From Trabulsiella odontotermitis (GTDB lineage Bacteria > Pseudomonadota > Gammaproteobacteria > Enterobacterales > Enterobacteriaceae): a stretch of 64,000 nucleotides of DNA. The stretch's first letter is position 1. The number at the start of each line of letters is the position of its first letter. Location of the stretch: assembly GCF_001297775.1 (NCBI RefSeq), contig NZ_LIFX01000003.1, positions 186,001-250,000 of the forward strand, written 5' to 3'. Of this stretch, positions 34,111 to 42,841 are shown in pieces. The notes below the pieces were generated by a model. It saw nothing but the letters and a program-made list of their open reading frames with translations, did no database searches and had not been told where the DNA came from. Position numbers and translations under genes: made by a program.

Positions 34111-36189
34111 CTACGCCAGCGCATCTTTGTCTATGCCAAGTCGCTTCATTCGTGAGAGCAGCGTGGTGCGTTTCAGCCCCAATTTTTGCGCCGCACCTCG
34201 CGGCCCGGCCACCACGCCGTTCGACTCTTTCAGCACCCGCACAATTAACTGATATTCATCTTCGCCATCCTGCGCCTGATCTGTGGCGGTCAGTGGCATA
34301 GCGGGTATCCCGGTGGTCAGTTCGGGCAGCGACAGTTGCAGCACGTTGCCGTGCGTCAGCAGCACGGCGCGCTCGATCACATTCTCCAGCTCGCGCACGT
34401 TCCCCGGCCACTCCATGCGGCTGAGTGCGCGCAGCGTTTCTGCCGGAATGCTGTCGATGTTGCGCCCCATGCGTCGAGAGATTTTGGTGGTAAAGGCTTT
34501 GACCAGCAGGGGAATATCTTCCGGACGCTCGCGCAGCGGCGGCAGGTGGATTGGAAACACGTTCAGACGATAGTAAAGATCGCTGCGAAACTCGCGGTCG
34601 GTCACCATCTGCTTCAGGTCACGGTTGGTGGCGGCAATCAGCCTGACATCGGTCTGAATCAGTTTGTTGCTGCCGAGACGCTCAAACTCCTGCTCCTGTA
34701 GCACCCGCAGCAGTTTTGGCTGCAGCTCCAGCGGCATGTCGCCGACTTCATCAAGAAACAACGAGCTTTTGTCCGCCAGCTCGAATCGCCCGATCCGCTG
34801 TGCGCTGGCACCGGTAAACGCGCCGCGCTCATGGCCGAACAGGTCGCTTTCCAGCAGCCCGGCAGGCATCGCAGCACAGTTCATTTTCACCATCCGGCGA
34901 CCATTGCGACTGCTGAGATTATGGATCGCGCGCGCAATCAGCTCTTTGCCGGTGCCGGTTTCGCCGAGGATCAGCACCGTGCTGTCGCTTTGCGCCACCA
35001 TTTCGACCTGCTTCAGCACGCTGTACATGGCGTCGCTGCGACCGATGATCTCGCCAGATTCGTTTTCGACATTATTGAGCTGTTCAGTGAGCGCCAGGTT
35101 TTCATTCATCAGCCGCTCTTTCAGACGATGAATTTCCTGGTAAGCGAGCGCGTTATCCACGGCGATGGAGATACGCTCGGCAATCTGGCGCAACAACTTC
35201 AGGTTGGTGGTGGTAAACACCTTTTCATCACACTGCGCCAGCTTCAGCACGCCCAGCATGGTATTGCCGGACATCAGCGGCAGCAGGCACAGCGTCTGGA
35301 TTTTGTTATCCCAGATCTCAAACAGCATACGCTCGTAGGGCGCGAACGGGTCGCGCTCATGCAGGTTGAGCAGCAACATCTCTTTGCTTTTAAACACCCG
35401 CTCCGTCAGCGTTCCCGCTTCGTCGGTTTCACTCTGATTGTGAACGGGATGGTGGTCGTCGAGGTAATGGGTGGAGTAGATGTTGAGCTTGCCTTTGCGG
35501 TTGCTGCGCAGCACCACGCTGATGGCATCGATACGGAAATAGTGGTGGATCTCTTTCGCCACTTCGCTGACCAGCTCGTCCATGTCGAGACGCGACAGCA
35601 CGGCGTTGGTAATCGCCACCAGAATGCGGAAGTTATCGCGCTCGTGGCACAGCATGTCGTAATCGACGTTATTGGTGACCCGGCTCTGGATCTGCTCGGT
35701 GACGACGGCGACAATCTGGGTAAAAACGTGCAGACGCTGATACTCCTGTTCCGTCCACGGTCTGTCATCGTCGCGAATAAATTCGCAACCGCCAAAAATG
35801 TGACCTTCTGCCGCCAGCGGCAACAGGCAGTAACGACCGAACGCCGGATAGAGCGGCTCTGCCGCCAGCTGGGGCCAGGTGTCGCTGAATTCCTGATAAC
35901 TGCATTGCAGCGCATCCGGTCGCGACAACAGACGACGCACCGGCCCATGCGCCAGCACGGTTTCATCTTCGTAAGCGATGGGGTTTCCCGCCACCGGCGT
36001 GGCATAGTAGCAGACCCGGTGATTGCCGGGGTGCCAGAGCACAATGGCTGCCCGATCCGCCAGCGCGGACTGCTTTACCAGCCGCAACAGCGCTTCGCTG
36101 ACCGCGGTAAGATCCGGCTGCTGTAGTAACGTGCGGGTGATATCGAACAGACCTTGCTGCCCGAGATCCCCCATGGGGGTATATGACAT
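34111..36189 (-). CDS. fhlA: Formate hydrogenlyase transcriptional activator FhlA
   Basis: Formate-sensing sigma-54 activator of the hyp, hydrogenase and hydN-hypF transcription units. It has 692 residues from ATG 36189, the E. coli length and start (MSYTPM); an in-frame ATG three codons upstream is less likely. Two GAF-type sensor domains fill residues 1 to about 370. The AAA+ domain has [15 protein letters not shown] near 410, the sigma-54 contact loop GAFTGA, and [21 protein letters not shown]-terminal Fis-type helix-turn-helix ([22 protein letters not shown]) follows. It is the last gene of the hypABCDE-fhlA run, 83 bases after hypE. Confidence 0.96.
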   Translation of the reverse strand: MSYTPMGDLGQQGLFDITRTLLQQPDLTAVSEALLRLVKQSALADRAAIVLWHPGNHRVCYYATPVAGNPIAYEDETVLAHGPVRRLLSRPDALQCSYQEFSDTWPQLAAEPLYPAFGRYCLLPLAAEGHIFGGCEFIRDDDRPWTEQEYQRLHVFTQIVAVVTEQIQSRVTNNVDYDMLCHERDNFRILVAITNAVLSRLDMDELVSEVAKEIHHYFRIDAISVVLRSNRKGKLNIYSTHYLDDHHPVHNQSETDEAGTLTERVFKSKEMLLLNLHERDPFAPYERMLFEIWDNKIQTLCLLPLMSGNTMLGVLKLAQCDEKVFTTTNLKLLRQIAERISIAVDNALAYQEIHRLKERLMNENLALTEQLNNVENESGEIIGRSDAMYSVLKQVEMVAQSDSTVLILGETGTGKELIARAIHNLSSRNGRRMVKMNCAAMPAGLLESDLFGHERGAFTGASAQRIGRFELADKSSLFLDEVGDMPLELQPKLLRVLQEQEFERLGSNKLIQTDVRLIAATNRDLKQMVTDREFRSDLYYRLNVFPIHLPPLRERPEDIPLLVKAFTTKISRRMGRNIDSIPAETLRALSRMEWPGNVRELENVIERAVLLTHGNVLQLSLPELTTGIPAMPLTATDQAQDGEDEYQLIVRVLKESNGVVAGPRGAAQKLGLKRTTLLSRMKRLGIDKDALA

Positions 36190-36272
36190 TGCACTCATCC
36201 AAAAAATGACGCGGGAAACCGACGAATTTTATTGTGACTTAATGATTAATATCGGTTTTTTGAATAAAAGCA

Positions 36273-37283
36273 TTAACAGATTCTGGGTAACGGCTCCGCA
36301 TGCGGTAAATCCAGCGTACGCTTCACGCCGTACAGGCCCGTCAGGCGAACACCACGGCGTTCCACCACTTCACCAATCATCGCCGCATGCTGGCCGAGCG
36401 GGTGAGAACGCAACTGCGCCAGCACATTTTCGGCGGCATCGCGGGCGACCGCGATCACCAGTTTGCCTTCGTTGGCGAAGTTGAGGGCTTCCAGACCGAG
36501 CAGTTCGCAGACGCCGCGCACCGCGGCATTGACCGGCAACTGCTGTTCGTTGAGTTCGATACCGCAGCCGCTGGCGGCGGCAAATTCATGCACCACCGCA
36601 TTCACGCCGCCACGGGTGGCATCGCGCAGGGCTTTGACGCCGGTGATGTCGCGCAGCGACTGGATAAGCGGCGTCAGTACCGCGCAGTCGCTGACCAGCT
36701 CGCCGTCGAGCCCCAGTTGTTCGCGCAGGTTAAGGATGGTCGCGCCATGATCACCCAGCGTACCGCTGACCAGCAGCACGTCACCGGGCGTCAGCGTCTG
36801 TGCGCCCCAGTGAATATCCGCCGGAATGGCGCCCAGCCCGGCAGTATTGATAAACAGTTTGTCCGCCGCACCGTGCTGCACCACTTTGGTGTCACCGGTG
36901 ACGATGGCAATGTCTGCCGCTTTGGCCGTTTGCGCCATGCTGTTGACCACCGCTTCCAGCGTCGCCATCTCCAGCCCTTCTTCAAGGATGAACCCGCAGG
37001 AGAGAAAACGGGGGATGGCGCCGCTGACGGCAACGTCATTGGCCGTTCCGCAAACCGCCAGCTTGCCGATGTTGCCGCCAGGGAAAAACAGCGGATCGAT
37101 AACATAGCTGTCGGTAGAAAACGCCAGCCGGTCGCCCTGGGCGGTGAACTGTGCCAGATCAAGCCGCGCCTGATCTTCCTGCTCCGCCAGCCACGGATTG
37201 TTAAACGCCTGCATAAACAGATCGTTGATTAACTGCTGCATCGCCTGGCCGCCGCTGCCGTGCGCTATCTGGACGCTTTTCAT
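36273..37283 (-). CDS. hypE: Hydrogenase maturation factor HypE (carbamoyl dehydratase)
   Basis: Receives the carbamoyl group from HypF on its C-terminal cysteine and dehydrates it to thiocyanate, the source of the Fe-CN ligands of [NiFe]-hydrogenases. It has 336 residues. The PurM/AIR-synthase-like fold has an N-terminal ATP-binding region, VIVTGDTKVVQHGAADKLF-like glycine loops and RDATRGGVNAV. The C-terminus is the required PRIC with the terminal cysteine. It overlaps hypD by 4 bases (ATGA). Confidence 0.96.
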   Translation of the reverse strand: MKSVQIAHGSGGQAMQQLINDLFMQAFNNPWLAEQEDQARLDLAQFTAQGDRLAFSTDSYVIDPLFFPGGNIGKLAVCGTANDVAVSGAIPRFLSCGFILEEGLEMATLEAVVNSMAQTAKAADIAIVTGDTKVVQHGAADKLFINTAGLGAIPADIHWGAQTLTPGDVLLVSGTLGDHGATILNLREQLGLDGELVSDCAVLTPLIQSLRDITGVKALRDATRGGVNAVVHEFAAASGCGIELNEQQLPVNAAVRGVCELLGLEALNFANEGKLVIAVARDAAENVLAQLRSHPLGQHAAMIGEVVERRGVRLTGLYGVKRTLDLPHAEPLPRIC

Positions 37284-38401
37284 GCTTCACATTCCTGACT
37301 TCGATATTGATACCACGCGGCGCACGCCCCTTCGGAAGAGACCATCAGCGCGCCAAATGCGCTCTGTGGGTTACAGGTATTGCCAAACAACGGGCACTGA
37401 TGCGGTTTGCAACGGCCCGTCAACACTTCGCCGCAACGGGCGCGCGGATCGTCATACACTTTCTGCGGTGCTGGCTGGAAATGCGCTTCGGCATCAAAAC
37501 GCTGGTAGTCGTCGGTTAAGCGGACGCCGGAGTCGTTAATCAGCCCCAGTCCGCGCCATTCGCTGTCGCCTCTGACGGTAAACACCTCGGCGATGGCGGC
37601 CTGTGCGAGCGGGTTGCCGCTGTCCGGCACCACGCGCCGGTACTGGTTTTCCACCTCGCTTTTCGCGGCAATTTTCTGCTCGACCAGCATGCAGACGCCC
37701 TGCAGCAGATCCATCGGCTCAAACCCGGCGACCACTAATGGCCGGTGATACTGGCTGGCGATAAACCCGTAGGCGTCGGTGCCAATTACCATGCTGACGT
37801 GCCCCGGCGCGAGGAACGCGTCGATGCCGTTATCCGGTTGCTCCAGCAGACTGCGCAGGGTAGGAATTAAGGTGATGTGCTGGCAGAAAAAGAAGAAGTT
37901 ATCGACATTCTGCTCGCGCGCCTGTTTCAGGGTGATGGCGGTGGTGGGCATGGTGGTTTCAAACCCCAGACCGAAGAACACCACTTTGCGTTGCGGGTTT
38001 TGTTGCGCCAGTTTCAGCGCATCCATCGGCGAATAGACGATGCGGATATCCGCGCCACGCGCTTTTGCCTGCATCAGCGAGCCGTTTTTGCCCGGCACGC
38101 GCATCGCGTCGCCAAAGGTGCAGAAAATGACTTCCGGGTGGCTGGCGATTTCGGTACAGGTATCGATACGGCCCATCGGCAGCACGCATACCGGGCAGCC
38201 CGGGCCGTGGATGAATTCGATGTTTTCCGGCAACAGCTGGTCGAGACCGAATTTAAAGATGGCGTGCGTATGCCCGCCACACACTTCCATGATGCGCAGC
38301 GGTCGCGCGGCGGTGTAATCGAGAAGTCCGGCGCGCGCGCTGAGGTGTGCAATAAGCTTCATCACCTGTTCGGGCGCACGGTATTCATCCACAAAGCGCA
38401 T
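37280..38401 (-). CDS. hypD: Hydrogenase maturation factor HypD
   Basis: Fe-S scaffold that, with HypC, assembles the Fe(CN)2CO group. It has 373 residues, the E. coli length. Conserved motifs are MEVCGGHTHAIFKFGLDQLLP, FIHGPGCPVCVLPMGRID, the FFGLGFETTMP loop, and the C-terminal 4Fe-4S cysteines (ARCGEVLTGRCKPHQCPLFGNTC...PSEGACAAWYQY-like). It overlaps hypC by one base and hypE by four. Confidence 0.96.
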   Translation of the reverse strand: MRFVDEYRAPEQVMKLIAHLSARAGLLDYTAARPLRIMEVCGGHTHAIFKFGLDQLLPENIEFIHGPGCPVCVLPMGRIDTCTEIASHPEVIFCTFGDAMRVPGKNGSLMQAKARGADIRIVYSPMDALKLAQQNPQRKVVFFGLGFETTMPTTAITLKQAREQNVDNFFFFCQHITLIPTLRSLLEQPDNGIDAFLAPGHVSMVIGTDAYGFIASQYHRPLVVAGFEPMDLLQGVCMLVEQKIAAKSEVENQYRRVVPDSGNPLAQAAIAEVFTVRGDSEWRGLGLINDSGVRLTDDYQRFDAEAHFQPAPQKVYDDPRARCGEVLTGRCKPHQCPLFGNTCNPQSAFGALMVSSEGACAAWYQYRSQECEA

Positions 38402-38673
38402 TATCTCTCCTCGCCGTACAGCAGCGCGCCGACATCCGGCTCCACCTCGTACATGTTCTGTAGCGCCGCCAGCGTGTCGCGGGCTTCCGTTTCATTAATC
38501 ACGCTCATGGCAAAACCGACGTGCACCAGCACCCACTGGCCGAGGCGCGATGCACCGGTGTCATCAACGTGACCGACCAGCGTGAGATCGACATCGCGGC
38601 GAATGCCATTGACGTCAACTTTCGCCATGCTGCCGTCAATGGCGCAAATCTGGCCGGGAATGCCTATGCACAT
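38401..38673 (-). CDS. hypC: Hydrogenase maturation chaperone HypC
   Basis: Small HupF/HypC chaperone that carries the Fe(CN)2CO group and delivers it to the large-subunit precursor. It has 90 residues, the E. coli length. It begins MCIGIPGQI, with the essential Cys2. In E. coli HypC serves hydrogenase 3. It overlaps hypB by 10 bases and hypD by one. Confidence 0.96.
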   Translation of the reverse strand: MCIGIPGQICAIDGSMAKVDVNGIRRDVDLTLVGHVDDTGASRLGQWVLVHVGFAMSVINETEARDTLAALQNMYEVEPDVGALLYGEER

Positions 38674-39536
38674 CGCTGCGCCTCCAGCCAGTGTAGCCAG
38701 TGTTCCATCCCTTCGCCGCTGGTGGCGGAGATAAGAATGATTTCAATGTTCGGGTTCACTTCCCGCGCATACGCCATACATTTTTCCACGTCGAAATTGA
38801 GGTACGGCAGCAAATCGACTTTGTTGAGCAGCATCAGCGAGGCGGCAGCGAACATATGCGGGTATTTTAGCGGCTTGTCTTCGCCTTCGGTAACTGACAG
38901 CACCGCCACTTTATGACGTTCGCCGAGATCAAACCCCGCCGGGCAGACGAGGTTGCCGACGTTTTCAATAAACAGAATGCCGCCATCGTCGAGCGGCAGA
39001 CGCGGCGCGGCATCGGCAATCATTTGCGCATCCAGATGGCAGCCTTTCCCGGTGTTCACCTGAATGGCGGGCGTGCCGGTGGCGCGGATACGCGCGGCGT
39101 CGTTGACGGTTTGCTGATCGCCTTCGATGACGGCGCAGGGCACGTGACCGTTCAGCCGTTGTAGGGTTTCAGTCAGCAGGGTGGTTTTACCGGAGCCGGG
39201 GCTGGAAACCAGATTCAGCACCAGTTGTTGATGCGCGGCAAAACGTGCACGGTTGCGGGCGGCGAGCTGGTTGTTTTTATCCAGCACGTCGATTTCCACT
39301 TCCAGCATCCGGCGCTGGCTCATGCCCGGCGCATGGGTGCCTGCTTCGCCATGACCGTAATGCAGGTCACCGTGTTCAGATTGTGTGGGGGCGAAATCCT
39401 GCGTTTTGATCCCGGTGATGCTTAGCGCAGGGCGCGCAGCAGGGGCGAACGGGGCGCCACGAAACGCCGAATGAGGATTGTGTTCGTCACCTTCAATATA
39501 GAGGTTGCCTTCTCCGCAACCGCAAGTGGTACACAT
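38664..39536 (-). CDS. hypB: Hydrogenase nickel-incorporation GTPase HypB
   Basis: GTPase that inserts nickel with HypA. It has 290 residues, the E. coli length. The N-terminal high-affinity nickel site [16 protein letters not shown] (CxxCGC) is followed by a linker and the GTPase domain with P-loop [15 protein letters not shown] (about 110-125), [23 protein letters not shown] and LNKVDLLPY. The second metal site is HLDAQM. There is no His-rich stretch. It starts 3 bases after the hypA stop. Confidence 0.97.
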   Translation of the reverse strand: MCTTCGCGEGNLYIEGDEHNPHSAFRGAPFAPAARPALSITGIKTQDFAPTQSEHGDLHYGHGEAGTHAPGMSQRRMLEVEIDVLDKNNQLAARNRARFAAHQQLVLNLVSSPGSGKTTLLTETLQRLNGHVPCAVIEGDQQTVNDAARIRATGTPAIQVNTGKGCHLDAQMIADAAPRLPLDDGGILFIENVGNLVCPAGFDLGERHKVAVLSVTEGEDKPLKYPHMFAAASLMLLNKVDLLPYLNFDVEKCMAYAREVNPNIEIILISATSGEGMEHWLHWLEAQRCA

Positions 39537-39539
39537 AAC

Positions 39540-39890
39540 TTACTCCTGATCAATTTCAATTCGCTGGATCTGCATCCCGTCATCCGCCACGATCTGCAGC
39601 GCGTCACTCTGACACTGCGGGCAGCGGCGAACGTGTTGTGACAGCAGTTGAACGTATTGCTGACAATGTTCGCACCAGCACTCGGCCTGCTGCTCTTCAA
39701 TATGCAGTTTACAGCCTTCCGCAAGCGTGCCGCGACAAACCAGATCAAAACAGAAGCGAAGTGAGCTGCTTTCTACGCAAGAAAAAGCCCCAATTTTGAT
39801 CCAGACCGCAATTACGCGTTTCGCGCCATTCGCCGCGGCCTGCTGTTCGACGATTTCAATCGCCCGCTGGCAAAGCGTGATTTCGTGCAT
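39540..39890 (-). CDS. hypA: Hydrogenase nickel-incorporation protein HypA
   Basis: Zinc- and nickel-binding partner of HypB. It has 116 residues from ATG 39890, the E. coli length and start (MHEITLCQRAIEIVEQ); the frame stays open 81 bases upstream but over the promoter. Ni binding: Met1, His2, Glu3. The zinc site is the cysteine pairs of CWCEHCQ and CPQC. It is first in hypABCDE-fhlA, downstream of a sigma-54 promoter that faces the hydrogenase operon promoter. Confidence 0.96.
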   Translation of the reverse strand: MHEITLCQRAIEIVEQQAAANGAKRVIAVWIKIGAFSCVESSSLRFCFDLVCRGTLAEGCKLHIEEQQAECWCEHCQQYVQLLSQHVRRCPQCQSDALQIVADDGMQIQRIEIDQE

Positions 39891-39920
39891 AGTGCCTCCG
39901 TCTTTCATTCGCCGCAGAAA

Positions 39921-39936
39921 TGCAAAATGCAGACCA
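39921..39936 (-). promoter_or_regulatory. Sigma-54 promoter of hypABCDE-fhlA
   Basis: On the minus strand the sequence reads TGGTCTGCATTTTGCA, with GG and GC separated by exactly 10 bases as needed for sigma-54. It lies 31 bases before the hypA start codon. Confidence 0.8.
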
Positions 39937-40071
39937 CCTTTTATCACATTGATTTTTAAAACGAAGAGCAAGAGTGACAGTGCAGAAATGACACTTATGA
40001 CGATCTGTCGCCACGAATGACGGTGGCCGCCAGTCGGCTACAAACGGCGATCGTCAGAAACGTCGTCATAC

Positions 40072-40082
40072 TGTCGATGACA
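40072..40082. promoter_or_regulatory. Candidate FhlA upstream activating sequence (hyp/hyf)
   Basis: TGTCGATGACA occurs at 40072-40082, midway between the two divergent sigma-54 promoters. The same 11 bases recur at 57471-57481 in front of the hydN sigma-54 promoter. Neighbouring GTCGTCA (40063-40069) and GATCGTCA (40049-40056) may be further half-sites. Sharing between two FhlA-type units supports activator binding. Confidence 0.55.
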
Positions 40083-40138
40083 CGCCGCTCCGGCGTTTAT
40101 TTTTGTTTATCTTCTTGATTTTAATGTTAATTCGTAAC

Positions 40139-40154
40139 TGGCATGGGATTTGCT
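40139..40154 (+). promoter_or_regulatory. Sigma-54 promoter of the hyf operon
   Basis: TGGCATGGGATTTGCT matches the sigma-54 consensus (TGGCAY-N5-TTGCW), with GG and GC 10 bases apart. It lies 41 bases before the hyfA ATG, so transcription should start near 40165 with a 30-base leader. Confidence 0.88.
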
Positions 40155-40195
40155 AATCAAGCGAGATCATTTTCTTCAGCTTCAGAGGAATACAC

Positions 40196-40816
40196 ATGAA
40201 CCGCTTTGTGATTGCGGATCCTCAGTGGTGTATCGGATGCAATACCTGCCTCGCAGCCTGCACTGATGTCCACAAAGCGCAGGGGTTACAGCAACACCCC
40301 AGGCTTGCGATGACGCGAACCGAAAGCAGCACTGCGCCGGTGCTCTGTCGTCATTGCGAAGACGCGCCCTGTAAACAGGTGTGCCCGGTGAACGCCATCG
40401 CCTTTGAGGACGGCGGCGTTCTGCTTAACGAAAGCCTGTGCATCGGTTGCAAGCTGTGCGGCCTGGTCTGCCCCTTTGGCGCGATTACGCCGTCAGGCAG
40501 TACGCCGGTGGATGCGCCCGCACAGTATGAACACGTCGTGCCCGCCGGGGTGCTCGGTGATGTCCCGGCAAGCCCGGAGGGGATGAACCCCTTCCTGAGC
40601 TGGAACGCCGGTATCCGCACCGTCGCGGTGAAGTGCGACCTGTGCCACTTCCTGCCGGAAGGGCCCGCCTGCATTCGCTCCTGCCCAACGCACGCGCTGC
40701 ATCTTATCGAACCTGAGTCAGTCAACGCGCAAATGCAGCAGCGCAGGGCGCTCACGGCACTGTCGATGCCGGATGCGCTGCCGGGTATGGATTACCTCAC
40801 AGGGGAGCAAAACTGA
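40196..40816 (+). CDS. hyfA: Hydrogenase-4 electron-transfer Fe-S protein HyfA
   Basis: Polyferredoxin that links formate dehydrogenase to the hydrogenase. It has 206 residues (HyfA 205, HycB 203). Four 4Fe-4S motifs are present: CIGCNTCLAAC (about 12-22), CRHCEDAPCKQVCP, CIGCKLCGLVCP, and CDLCHFLPEGPACIRSCP. The N-terminal stretch GCNTCLAACTDVHKAQGLQQHPRL is closer to E. coli HyfA than to HycB (GCHTCEAACSETHR). It is the first gene of the operon; its stop overlaps the hyfB start by one base. Confidence 0.85.
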   Translation: MNRFVIADPQWCIGCNTCLAACTDVHKAQGLQQHPRLAMTRTESSTAPVLCRHCEDAPCKQVCPVNAIAFEDGGVLLNESLCIGCKLCGLVCPFGAITPSGSTPVDAPAQYEHVVPAGVLGDVPASPEGMNPFLSWNAGIRTVAVKCDLCHFLPEGPACIRSCPTHALHLIEPESVNAQMQQRRALTALSMPDALPGMDYLTGEQN

Positions 40817-42831
40817 TGGATTCACTGCAATTACTGATGTGGTCTGTAGTGCTGTATGTCATCGGTGGGGTGATTTCGCTGCTGCTGCAGAATAACGAGC
40901 GGGGTGCTATCCGCATCGCCGGGCTGTGCGCCATCGCCGGGGGCATCCTCGGGCTTTGTAGCGCGCTGCCGGTTCTGCTTGGTGGAGAGGTGCTGACCTG
41001 GAGCGCCACGGGGCCGTTCTCGTTTGCCCCCTTCAGCGTGCGCATGGACAGCCTCGCGGCTTTCATGGTGACGGTGATTTCACTGCTGGTGACCCTCTGC
41101 GCGCTCTATTCGCTCTCCTATATGGAGGAGTATCTCGGTAAAGGCGCCGCGTCGATGGGCTTCTTTATGAATCTGTTCATCGCCTCGATGGTGGGCCTGA
41201 TGGTGATGGACAACGGCTTCTGGTTCATCATCCTGTTTGAAATGATGTCGCTGGCGTCGTGGTTCCTGGTGATCGCCGACCAGAGCGAAGAGTCCATCAA
41301 AGCCGGTCTGCTCTACTTCTTCATCGCTCACGCCGGTTCAGTGTTGATCATGGTGGCCTTCTTCCTGATGTGGCGCGAAAGCGGCAGTCTGGAGTTTGAG
41401 TCGTTTCGCCACCTGAGCCTGACTCCGCTGATGGCCTCCGTCGTCTTTATTCTTGCCTTCCTCGGCTTCGGCGCCAAAGCCGGTATGTTGCCGTTGCACA
41501 GCTGGCTGCCGAAAGCGCACCCGGCGGCACCTTCGCATGCTTCCGCGTTAATGTCCGGGGTAATGGTGAAGGTGGGGATCTTCGGTATCATCAAAGTGGG
41601 TGTTGACCTGCTCGGCGCGAGCCAGAGCTGGTGGGGCATTCTGGTGCTGGCCTTTGGCGCCGTTTCCTCTGTGCTGGGCGTGCTGTACGCACTTGCCGAG
41701 CACGATATCAAACGTCTGCTGGCGTGGCACACGGTCGAGAACATTGGCATCATCCTGATGGGTGTCGGGGTGGGGATGGTCGGCATTGCCAGCCATCATC
41801 CGCTGCTGGCGGTCATCGGTCTGCTCGGCGCGCTGTTCCACCTCTTAAACCATGCGCTGTTCAAAGGGCTGCTGTTCCTTGGCGCCGGGGCGGTGATCTT
41901 CCGCGTCCATACTCGCGATATGGAAAAAATGGGCGGTCTGGCGAAGCTGATGCCGCTCACCGGCACCGCTTTTCTCATCGGCTGTATGTCCATTTCTGCG
42001 CTGCCGCCGCTGAACGGTTTCGTCAGCGAGTGGTTTACCTATCAGTCTCTTTTCACCATGAGTCACGACGGTGATTTCGCCATGCGTCTGGCGGGACCGG
42101 TGGCGATCGTCATGCTGGCGATCACCGGTGCGCTGGCGGCGATGTGCTTCGTAAAAGTTTACGGCATCAGCTTCTGCGGCGGGGCGCGCAGCGAGCAGGC
42201 GGAACATGCGCGCGAGGTGCCGTGGCCGATGACGGCGGCGATGATCGTGATGGCGCTGCTGTGCATCGCGCTGGGTGTGGGTGCTTCTGTTGTCGCTCCG
42301 GTGCTGGCGCAGGTGGCGACCTCGCTGACTCATGGCACTGACGTGACCGTGGCGAGCAACATGCTGCTCCAGCCGGGCGACAGCGCGCAGGCGATGCTCT
42401 CTCCGGCGATCTCTTTCCTGTTGTTGATTGCGCTGCCGGTGCTGCCGCTCGCGGTGTGGTGGGTGTTGCGTGGCGATCGCGGTGCATTTCGTCGTCGCGG
42501 AGAGCCGTGGGCCTGTGGTTATGCGTGGGAAGAGGCAATGTCCGCTTCCGCAGGCAGCTTTACTCAGCCGCTGCGGGTGATGTTCGCGCCGCTGTACCGC
42601 ATGCGTAAGCAGCTTGATCCGTCGGCAGCGTTGAACCGCAGCCTGACGAAAGTGACTGAAGGGGCCGCGGCGGTCGAACCGTTCTGGGACGACCGTATTA
42701 TCTGGCCGCTGGTGCGTCTGGTTCAGCGGATGGGGGCCGGTATCCAGCGGATGCAGAGCGGGGACTTCCGCCTCTACTGCCTGTACGTGGTGGTGGCGCT
42801 GGTCATTCTGTTACTGACCGTGGCCCTGTGA
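40816..42831 (+). CDS. hyfB: Hydrogenase-4 membrane subunit HyfB (proton-pump-like)
   Basis: NuoL/MrpA-like antiporter-type membrane protein of the hydrogenase arm. It has 671 residues, close to HyfB (672) and clearly longer than HycC (608). About 14-16 membrane helices. Conserved segments are FFMNLFIASMVGLMVMDNGFWFI, FFIAHAGSVLIMVAFF, GFGAKAGMLPLHSWLPKAHPAAPSHASALMSGVMVKVGIFGI and LLAWHTVENIGIILMGVGVG, with the charged residues expected for a proton path. The C-terminus ends GDFRLYCLYVVVALVILLL as in HyfB. The next gene starts 10 bases after the stop. Confidence 0.88.
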   Translation: MDSLQLLMWSVVLYVIGGVISLLLQNNERGAIRIAGLCAIAGGILGLCSALPVLLGGEVLTWSATGPFSFAPFSVRMDSLAAFMVTVISLLVTLCALYSLSYMEEYLGKGAASMGFFMNLFIASMVGLMVMDNGFWFIILFEMMSLASWFLVIADQSEESIKAGLLYFFIAHAGSVLIMVAFFLMWRESGSLEFESFRHLSLTPLMASVVFILAFLGFGAKAGMLPLHSWLPKAHPAAPSHASALMSGVMVKVGIFGIIKVGVDLLGASQSWWGILVLAFGAVSSVLGVLYALAEHDIKRLLAWHTVENIGIILMGVGVGMVGIASHHPLLAVIGLLGALFHLLNHALFKGLLFLGAGAVIFRVHTRDMEKMGGLAKLMPLTGTAFLIGCMSISALPPLNGFVSEWFTYQSLFTMSHDGDFAMRLAGPVAIVMLAITGALAAMCFVKVYGISFCGGARSEQAEHAREVPWPMTAAMIVMALLCIALGVGASVVAPVLAQVATSLTHGTDVTVASNMLLQPGDSAQAMLSPAISFLLLIALPVLPLAVWWVLRGDRGAFRRRGEPWACGYAWEEAMSASAGSFTQPLRVMFAPLYRMRKQLDPSAALNRSLTKVTEGAAAVEPFWDDRIIWPLVRLVQRMGAGIQRMQSGDFRLYCLYVVVALVILLLTVAL

Positions 42832-42841
42832 GGAGAATGAG

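Larger units (their letters stand above)
39891..40195. promoter_or_regulatory. Divergent hyp / hyf control region (no hycA)
   Basis: The 305-base gap between hypA and hyfA start codons carries two outward-facing sigma-54 promoters (listed separately) and a central stretch of related GACGATC / GTCGTCA / TGTCGATGACA words (about 39998-40082) suited to FhlA or HyfR binding. In E. coli hycA, the FhlA antagonist gene, lies between this promoter and hycB. Here no open reading frame intervenes: the hyf promoter is about 41 bases from the hyfA start. Confidence 0.75.

Noticed and set aside
39546-39559. FNR-like palindrome (CTGAT-N4-TTCAA) at the end of hypA
   Set aside because: It is only about 16 bases before the hypB start, too close for a normal FNR promoter, and is explained by the conserved codons for IEIDQE.
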